DNA from: a virus
Length of the DNA stretch: 64,000 nt
Direction: 5' to 3' (one strand)
Virus record (IMG/VR): IMGVR_UViG_3300032242_002920
Span: 1-64,000 of that record
Both the position numbers and the translations under genes were made by a program. Below are positions 57,225 to 64,000 of this stretch, piece after piece. The stretch's first letter is position 1. Each line of letters begins with the position of its first letter. The notes beneath the pieces were generated by a model, which was not told where the DNA came from, ran no database searches, and saw nothing but the letters and a program-made list of their open reading frames with translations.

Positions 57225-60200
57225 ATGGCTACACAAAAACAAATTTCAGAAAGCATTAGACAGCAGTTAAGGATTTTAGATCCTTCAATTTCTGCTGAAG
57301 ACGGTACGCCAGAACGGAAAATTATCGATACGGTAGCGCAAGCAATTGCGGACGCTCAGGTAGACCTTAATGTTCTTAATGGCGCATTTGATGTTGAGGC
57401 TAAATATTCTTCTGATCTTGATAACATGCTTGCAATTTTGGGCTTTGGTCGTCAGCAAGGGTCAAAGGCAACTGGATTTGTTACATTTTCTAGAGCAGAT
57501 GTGGCTACTGCGCCAGTTGTTATTAATGCTAATACAACCATATTTACTCCATCTGGTGGTTCAAATAATACTAGCGTTGTATTTAGAACCACAACAACTG
57601 TCACCCTTCCAATTGGAAGTAAATCAGTTACAGCTCCAATTGAGGCAATTCAAGCGGGAACAATTGGCAACGTTGCTGCCGGTACTATTACCGAAACCGT
57701 TGGTAATCCAATTTATGGTATTACATCAGTAAACAATGATTATCCAACAACTGGTGGACAAGATGCTGAGTCGGATGTTGAATTAAAAGCTCGATTTATG
57801 ACAAATGGGGCCTTTCGTAATGTAGCTGGTACACGCGATCAATATACAGCGCTTGCCCTTTCTACGGTTTCTAAAAAAGCAAATGTTGTAGGACCCATTT
57901 CAACTTATCAAGAGTATATTCAAGTACCGGACAATTCAGATGTTTCTGGTGGCACAGAATACACTACTGCACTATCAAATAACACAAATTCAAAACATAT
58001 TTATGATAATGCGCCATATTTTGTTATGAATGACTCTGGAGTGTCTCCAGTTTATTACAATGCAGACATGGATTTTGTTTTAAATGTTCTTCCTACAAAA
58101 AAGGCAAAGGGGGACGCTTTAAGAAACGTAGCTTCGGTAGATCCAACTTCAACAACTGCTCCAACAATTTATCAGCCTAATGTAACATTTACTAATGTTT
58201 ATACCGATTTAATGACTAATAAACCGGAAGATGCAATCGCTCCCGGAGATACGCTTTTCTTTCAGCATAGTTACATGTCAACTGCTTCAAGAAATGATTA
58301 TGATCGAAATATTTTAAACTGCGTTGATGTATATGTAAATGGAGAAGACGCACAAAATGCAAGTTCCATGATTTCACGCCCCGGAGTTGAAGTCCCGACT
58401 CATTTGTTTACAGACGATGTTTATAGTGCATTTTATGTAAACAATTATCGTCGCGTTGATGAACCGGGTCATAGGCCTGTTAAGGGCAACGTTTATACTC
58501 CGTTGTATAAACAACCTATTATCAATTTGCCCAATCAAATCAGTTTATCAACTGGAACATTTCAAAAGGGCATTCATTATTGGCTGGTTGAAGAAACCAC
58601 AAACCTTTATGGAACAATTAGAGCAAGAAACGGCATTGAATGGTCTTCAACAATCAAAGCTAAAACATCTAATGACCCAGATATTGGTCCATATACTGGG
58701 CCGTATATTGCGGACACTTCAATTTCTAGCACAACGTTATCCGTAGATCTTCCTTCATCTAGTTCAATATCAACCACTACTGCTGCTCAAACTTATACAG
58801 TTACAAATAAACAACTTACGAGCAATGTGGCAAAGCTTACCATTGGAACTCACACGCTAAACGTTAACGATGTAGTTGCTGTGACCGGAGTTGATTCTAC
58901 GTTTAATCAAACTTCGGCAAAAATTACTGCAATTGATTCTACTAGTATTTCTTATCAACTTACAGCATCTAATGTTGCATCTACTAGCTCAAGCGGCACG
59001 GTTACTTTATCAACAATTTATTCTGGTAATAAAACGCCGATTAAATTAACTTCAACGGATTTTCTTCCCGCATCTGGATATATTTTAATTGGTAGTGAAA
59101 TTGTTCAATTTAGTGCAAAAACTGGATCTACTGGCAGTCCGGCAAATACATTAACTATTACGGGAAGAGGACAGTTTGGAACAACTGCCAAAGATATTCC
59201 TGCAAGTGCTACTACTGTTAATGTTCTTTTTCAAGTTGCTCAAGCTTCTGGTTTACCGACTAACGATACATTGTTAATTGGTTCTGAGCAAATTTCATAC
59301 AACCTTCCTGTGGGCACTTCAACTTCCCTAGTTCAGCCAATTTTACGAGGAATTAATGGCAGCTATGTAACTTCTCATAGTAACGGTGATACCGTTTCAG
59401 TATTGTTTACAACAGTTGATAAATCGATTTCAATTGAAAATTATCAATACGACGCAAATATTATCTTATTACAATCATTACTTGATAATAATAAACAAGT
59501 TACTACCGATGTACTTGCTCATAAGGCTAAAACACGTTACTTTAAACCCGATATTACGGTTATGTATTCGCCAAGTGCAAACAAAACAAATATTAATGAA
59601 TCTATTAGAAAATCTTTGGCAAATTATTTTGATACCGTTTACTTTGGTAACGAAATTCAAATGTCAGACATTCTTCAAACTGTTCACAATGTTGGCGGCG
59701 TTGACAATGTAAAATGGTCAAGAGATACCCTTGATGAGCAATCTAAAAATTATGATTCTGATGGTGACGCACGAATTAGAATGGTTGAAACAAATGTATA
59801 CGGCGACCCTGTTGCAACGCCCGTTTTAGATTTGGTAAGGGTTGGCGACGGAATTACGCCAACTGAATATAGACTTTATCTTCCATATTTATCAAAAATT
59901 GATCAAAGTGAACTTTCGGTTCCAACAAATATAACAACATCAACAAGTACTTCAACGGGAACACTCGGTGCAGGAACATATTATTATACTGTTACCGCCA
60001 TTAATGTTAATGGAGAGACTACAGCAGGTACGGCAACCTCTGGAGTTGCGGTTACCGGGTCAACCAATACTGTAACAATTAACTGGAACCCTGTTGATAA
60101 AGCAACCGGTTACAAAGTTTATCGTACCACATTAGCAGGTCCAGATTTTTCAACCGGTAAACTTCTTGTAGCGCAAATTGATGATCAAGGCACAACTTCT

Positions 60201-60818
60201 TTAGATGACGATGGAAGTTATACGCTTACAGCCGGAATTCCTCCTACAACAAACACCGCCATTATAGCAAACATTCATACCGATGTGGTTAGTACGTTTG
60301 ATATTCAATATGCTAATAATCAGCCAATTACAATTCAATATGATGATTTTATTCTTACGACATTTGATGTAAACGCCCTTTATGCTAAGGGTGATATTGT
60401 AATGTATGGAGGCTTGTATTATCAATCGCAAGTTGATAATAATGAAGGCAACGAACCTACTGCAACCTCTAGCTCGTATTGGAAACAAGATACTGTAAAC
60501 AAAATTGGATTCCAAGCAAAAATTAATTCACTTGGTAATGTTGTTAATGTGACAAGTCCCAATAATTTTGTTAGCGGTCCATCTTTTGATAATTATATCA
60601 CAATTAAACTTATTAATCCGGCTTCATCTGATCGTTTGCAAATTACTAATTCTATTATTAATAATGGATATGGTGCATACAATGACGATTTTCAAATTGG
60701 CGATGATGAATTAGTCGCACTTCCAAATGGTACGCAAGATGATGTGGGTAATTTAATAATGTCTTCGGTTATGACCGTCAGAGTAAAATCTCAAAATACT
60801 TGGAGCAATAGAGTATGA
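57225..60818 (+). CDS. Baseplate J-like wedge protein with inserted modules, 1197 aa
   Basis: Residues 1-230 match baseplate J-like proteins (PERKIIDTVAQAIADAQVDLNVLNGAFDVEAKYSSDLDNMLAILGFGRQQG..., PTTGGQDAESDVELKARFM). Later modules are an NTHTLNVNDVVAVTGV-like block near 525, two IGSE(Q)I-S/Y modules (about 618-700), an Fn3-like module (about 903-1002: TYYYTVTAINVNGET...ATGYKVYRTT) and a CBM5/12-like segment (about 1046-1088: ALYAKGDIVMYGGLYYQSQVDNNEG). The family usually is much shorter, so the extras are decorations. It overlaps the next gene by ATGA. Confidence 0.75.
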   Translation: MATQKQISESIRQQLRILDPSISAEDGTPERKIIDTVAQAIADAQVDLNVLNGAFDVEAKYSSDLDNMLAILGFGRQQGSKATGFVTFSRADVATAPVVINANTTIFTPSGGSNNTSVVFRTTTTVTLPIGSKSVTAPIEAIQAGTIGNVAAGTITETVGNPIYGITSVNNDYPTTGGQDAESDVELKARFMTNGAFRNVAGTRDQYTALALSTVSKKANVVGPISTYQEYIQVPDNSDVSGGTEYTTALSNNTNSKHIYDNAPYFVMNDSGVSPVYYNADMDFVLNVLPTKKAKGDALRNVASVDPTSTTAPTIYQPNVTFTNVYTDLMTNKPEDAIAPGDTLFFQHSYMSTASRNDYDRNILNCVDVYVNGEDAQNASSMISRPGVEVPTHLFTDDVYSAFYVNNYRRVDEPGHRPVKGNVYTPLYKQPIINLPNQISLSTGTFQKGIHYWLVEETTNLYGTIRARNGIEWSSTIKAKTSNDPDIGPYTGPYIADTSISSTTLSVDLPSSSSISTTTAAQTYTVTNKQLTSNVAKLTIGTHTLNVNDVVAVTGVDSTFNQTSAKITAIDSTSISYQLTASNVASTSSSGTVTLSTIYSGNKTPIKLTSTDFLPASGYILIGSEIVQFSAKTGSTGSPANTLTITGRGQFGTTAKDIPASATTVNVLFQVAQASGLPTNDTLLIGSEQISYNLPVGTSTSLVQPILRGINGSYVTSHSNGDTVSVLFTTVDKSISIENYQYDANIILLQSLLDNNKQVTTDVLAHKAKTRYFKPDITVMYSPSANKTNINESIRKSLANYFDTVYFGNEIQMSDILQTVHNVGGVDNVKWSRDTLDEQSKNYDSDGDARIRMVETNVYGDPVATPVLDLVRVGDGITPTEYRLYLPYLSKIDQSELSVPTNITTSTSTSTGTLGAGTYYYTVTAINVNGETTAGTATSGVAVTGSTNTVTINWNPVDKATGYKVYRTTLAGPDFSTGKLLVAQIDDQGTTSLDDDGSYTLTAGIPPTTNTAIIANIHTDVVSTFDIQYANNQPITIQYDDFILTTFDVNALYAKGDIVMYGGLYYQSQVDNNEGNEPTATSSSYWKQDTVNKIGFQAKINSLGNVVNVTSPNNFVSGPSFDNYITIKLINPASSDRLQITNSIINNGYGAYNDDFQIGDDELVALPNGTQDDVGNLIMSSVMTVRVKSQNTWSNRV

Positions 60819-62449
60819 GTGCGCCTACTCAAATTGTAAACGTTGAACAAAGTTATTTAATTGAAGCATTAACCAGTTCTTCGTCACCATCTAGTTATTT
60901 AAATTATTTTCCACAGGAAGTTTATAATACTTCTTCTGATTCTAGGCTTTATAAATTTTTGTACGCTCTTTTGGGTCCCGCTGGTGTTTCTTTTTTAAAA
61001 ACTAATTACTTTTATGCTCGAATGCAGTTTGAAGAGCATGGTCTCATGTTTGATCAATTGGATAAGCTTTATGCTAATCCTTTGAGATTTGCTCGTACTG
61101 GCGACGAAACTTATCTTGAAAATTGGAAGGGCATGTTAAGCGTTGATGATTGGAATACTTTAAAATCATTAGACGAATCTTATCGAAATCGCGCCATTGA
61201 TTATCTTCATGCGGCTCGACTTGGAGCCACTATTGAAGGAATGCGGTATGCGGCTCGATCTGGATTAGGGCATGATGCTGCAATTTTGGAAAATTACAAA
61301 AATTTATTTAATCAGCACAGTGATCAAATTTTTGATTACAATTTTGTTGGTTCTTATCACGTAGACGGTACTCAAAGCGTAGAAGAATTTATTGTCATTC
61401 CAATTGATAATGGTTCAGACGCCCCCGTAACAATTGATGCAGAGGCGCAACACCTTGTTAAAAGTGCGACGGATAATTTAAAACCAGTTAATGCAATTCT
61501 TACTATTCAAGATGGTCAAGCGCCCATAGACATCCTTCCAATTAAATCAACGGCAGCTAGTAGCGAATATCATCAAACTATTCGATACGTTACCGGCGCA
61601 CAAAATATTCCTTGGCCTAATTCATCAGATTACTCAAATGATTTTAGCTCAATTTACTGGATTGAAGCTGGTGTTGAAAAAGAAGGTCCAAGAAATCTTG
61701 ATGGTTTTCAACAGCATTATCAGGGATTTCATACTCCAATTAGTATTTCTGCATCTTCTGAGCAACATGGTCAATTTGGTCCAGAATTTACTAAAAAATT
61801 TGCAACTCTTAAAGAGGCGAATTCGCTCATTGCAAGTCAAACAAATTATATTTGGAAGGGAAGCGATGCACTTGCAGATTATGCAGAGCGTTTAAATGTA
61901 ACTACTCAAAACTCTGTTACAAATACAAATTTTATTAATCATATGTATCCAGCCGATTATGCTGGACTCACTAACGTTCCTTCTATTAAATACCAACCGG
62001 CTAAATTTTGGTCATCTGCTGAACGTGATCAAGGATCAGAGACTTTAGAAATCGACCTTGGAGAAGAAAAGGCAATTAACTTTGTTATTTTTGATGCTCT
62101 TAAAGTCCCAGTTACAATTTCAATTCAATATGATGCTTCTGGATTGATTGCATCTGATGGATCAATTCAAAAACAATACAAAGACGTAAAATTTGATTCA
62201 TTTTTTCCTAACAATCAAACATTGGATTATGATCCAAATAGTTTAAATAAATGGGAAACCTTGCCATATGTATTTACAGATCTTAATGATAACATGATTT
62301 TTACAAGATATCTTAAAATTACATTCACTCGAAACGTAACCACTTCTCTTGGTCAATCAAGATTTTTGTATGATACCACAGTTAATCCTCCAATGCAAAA
62401 ACCTTGGTCCGTTGTTGTTAATAATCTTAGGTTAGGTAGGAATGTATGA
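60815..62449 (+). CDS. Baseplate wedge/tail protein, 544 aa
   Basis: Immediately after the J-like protein, in the position of tail protein I or another wedge subunit. The N-terminus reads SYLIEALTSSSSPSSYLNYFPQEVYNTSSDSRLYKFLYALLGPAGVSFLKTNYFYARMQFEEHG. Helical motifs follow in the middle (YLHAARLGATIEGMRYAARSGLGHDAAIL) and a C-terminal beta domain with PAKFWSSAERDQGSETLEIDLGEE (discoidin-like). The ATGA overlap couples it to the next gene. Confidence 0.6.
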   Translation: MSAPTQIVNVEQSYLIEALTSSSSPSSYLNYFPQEVYNTSSDSRLYKFLYALLGPAGVSFLKTNYFYARMQFEEHGLMFDQLDKLYANPLRFARTGDETYLENWKGMLSVDDWNTLKSLDESYRNRAIDYLHAARLGATIEGMRYAARSGLGHDAAILENYKNLFNQHSDQIFDYNFVGSYHVDGTQSVEEFIVIPIDNGSDAPVTIDAEAQHLVKSATDNLKPVNAILTIQDGQAPIDILPIKSTAASSEYHQTIRYVTGAQNIPWPNSSDYSNDFSSIYWIEAGVEKEGPRNLDGFQQHYQGFHTPISISASSEQHGQFGPEFTKKFATLKEANSLIASQTNYIWKGSDALADYAERLNVTTQNSVTNTNFINHMYPADYAGLTNVPSIKYQPAKFWSSAERDQGSETLEIDLGEEKAINFVIFDALKVPVTISIQYDASGLIASDGSIQKQYKDVKFDSFFPNNQTLDYDPNSLNKWETLPYVFTDLNDNMIFTRYLKITFTRNVTTSLGQSRFLYDTTVNPPMQKPWSVVVNNLRLGRNV

Positions 62450-64000
62450 GTACGCCATACACTGCAACTGCAATTTTATATTCTAAGGGTGGCGCATCGA
62501 TTGCAAATTCGCCATTAGCGGATAACCCTAACGCATTTTCTAAAAACTTTAGCCACCCAGTTGTTAAACAAAATCACGTATCTACCGGATATGTATCTGG
62601 TACCGATGGTGCAGTTCAAGAATTTTATTTGCCAAGCGATTACGTTCGCGGAGACAAAGTTCCAGATTTAACTGGTTTTCAAGTTTATTTATCAGTTAAT
62701 GATTCTTCAAAACCCATTTCATACGACATTCAACGTTATGAGGATACATTAGCGGAAAGATTAACAGCTAATATTAAAATTACCGCCGTTACTCCTGCTG
62801 GCAGTGGCGGTAGTGCTACCGTTACGTATACAACACAACTTCCTCATTATTTAAAAATTAATGATAAAATTAAAATTTTTGGATTTGTTCCAAATGGATA
62901 CAACGGAACATATGTTATAACTGCCACCCCAAATTCAACTCAATTTACAGTAACTAGCACAGTAACCGACACTGTAACAACTTATGGAGCAATTGCAGGA
63001 TCTTCAATTTTAAGTAAAACCCTTCTTTATCAGAATAAAACTTATTTTGGCGTAGGTCAATTAAATTTGCGTTCTGTTTCAGTTAAAAATAAAATCAATA
63101 AACATCATAGCAGTCATGGTGAATACACTTACAAATGTACTCGAACAACAAAAGGTATTAAAAAAGGAACTTTGATCAGCATTGTTACTGGTACAAAACT
63201 TGATGGAGTTTTTAAAGTAAAATCGGTTACAACAAAACATGGTAAAACTTCTTTTGTTGTTTGGGGTTCAACGTGGAAATCAAAAACACCTTTGCCAAAA
63301 ATTAATGCTAAAACTTGCAAAGTTTTAGTTTGGTCTAGTACTGATCCTACAATCAAAACTATTGCAAACATTCCCGAAGTGCCCGAAGACGTTGATGATC
63401 GTTACGATTCACCTCAAGGATGGACGGGACTTGTTAAAGGAACGGCAAGCGTTGGTTCCGTTACTGGTGATCAATGGTTAGACGTTAAGTTTAAATCTGT
63501 GACAATTGATTCAGATTGGGTAAATCAAAAATTTAAATTGACGATTTATGGAGACGGTATAGATAAAATTTATTATACTGCTCCTAGTCCAATTAACAAC
63601 GTACAAGCTTTCAAAAAATCAACTAATCAACAAATTGATGCTAGTAGTTCTGCAATATTATTTAAAATGCTAGCATCAACTGCCGATTCGGGTACCGACT
63701 TTTTGTCTAACGCTTATAGATCAATTACAGTTAAAAATGAAATCAACAATATTTTAGATTCAGGGTTTAATTTTTGGTCCTCTAAACCAAATCCTTCAAA
63801 GTATGGAGTTGAAAGTCTTTATTTTGATGTTTCTAATAACAGCGGCGATGCAATTATAATTGATTCAATTTTTGTAGACTCGCTAACTCCCGGAGCAAAT
63901 TTTCATGTTTATTATTCAACTGATAAATCTGGTCCGGGAACCGATGAAAATTCTTGGGATCTTCTTTTATGGACTCCAGTTTCAAAAACTTTTACAACTA
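62446..64000 (+). CDS. Partial baseplate/fibre protein, cut by the window edge
   Basis: An open frame from ATG 62446 runs past the right edge (at least 518 residues), starting STPYTATAILYSKGG. It contains a TTQLPHYLKINDKIKIFGFVPNGYNG module near residue 127, the same type seen in the fibres. Repeated lysine-rich beta segments follow. It is probably a large baseplate or fibre-attachment protein. The end is not in view. Confidence 0.65.
   Translation, partial: MSTPYTATAILYSKGGASIANSPLADNPNAFSKNFSHPVVKQNHVSTGYVSGTDGAVQEFYLPSDYVRGDKVPDLTGFQVYLSVNDSSKPISYDIQRYEDTLAERLTANIKITAVTPAGSGGSATVTYTTQLPHYLKINDKIKIFGFVPNGYNGTYVITATPNSTQFTVTSTVTDTVTTYGAIAGSSILSKTLLYQNKTYFGVGQLNLRSVSVKNKINKHHSSHGEYTYKCTRTTKGIKKGTLISIVTGTKLDGVFKVKSVTTKHGKTSFVVWGSTWKSKTPLPKINAKTCKVLVWSSTDPTIKTIANIPEVPEDVDDRYDSPQGWTGLVKGTASVGSVTGDQWLDVKFKSVTIDSDWVNQKFKLTIYGDGIDKIYYTAPSPINNVQAFKKSTNQQIDASSSAILFKMLASTADSGTDFLSNAYRSITVKNEINNILDSGFNFWSSKPNPSKYGVESLYFDVSNNSGDAIIIDSIFVDSLTPGANFHVYYSTDKSGPGTDENSWDLLLWTPVSKTFTT

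Overview
This window looks like the late (structural) half, plus some accessory genes, of a large contractile-tailed bacteriophage (myovirus). The direct evidence is a tail sheath gene next to a tail tube gene, a chaperone pair with a frameshift site, a tape measure, a gp27/late-control-D-like hub, an OB-fold spike, a gpW/gp25-like wedge protein, a baseplate J-like protein, an S78-like prohead protease and a major capsid protein. The DNA is AT-rich. The flavin-dependent thymidylate synthase, an MSMEG_6728/DenV-like repair protein, a secreted 3D-NlpC/P60 hydrolase and many peptidoglycan hydrolases suggest a Gram-positive, probably actinobacterial host. That host assignment is inference. No terminase, portal, DNA polymerase, integrase, tRNA or CRISPR array was recognised.

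Layout. 1-11.6 kb is an accessory region of small genes on both strands: a GIY-YIG-like nuclease, ThyX, a MazG-like pyrophosphohydrolase, the DenV-like protein, several zinc-ribbon miniproteins, a fibre-like gene on the minus strand, and a 780-aa protein with an HDxxGH motif. 11.6-26.7 kb is an adhesion module on the plus strand. It has a duplicated two-gene fibre cassette, a 1767-aa enzyme in which a GH5-like glycosidase appears split by an SGNH-like hydrolase, and further fibres. 26.7-35.7 kb is the head module: zinc-ribbon proteins, a prohead protease inside a 966-aa protein, a candidate decoration protein and the capsid protein, closed by a strong terminator. 35.7-37.3 kb on the minus strand holds two NlpC/P60-like lysis enzymes. 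37.6-41.4 kb holds connector or neck candidates. 41.5-64 kb is the tail and baseplate.

The most striking system is at 49.1-54.8 kb. Three tandem paralogues share an N-terminal hub domain of about 240 residues, but each carries a different cell-wall enzyme: SGNH esterase plus M15 peptidase, NlpC/P60 peptidase, and a lysozyme-like transglycosylase. The next gene appears to supply the second half of the hub with a degenerate M23-like domain. This suggests a baseplate hub armed with a set of complementary wall-degrading activities.

Other structural observations: a -1 frameshift site (AAATTTA) fuses the two tail chaperone reading frames. Several structural genes lack a Shine-Dalgarno sequence and instead start just downstream of a TAATAT-type box, suggesting leaderless late transcripts. 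The same small beta-modules recur in the sheath, fibres and baseplate proteins, sometimes nested inside one another.
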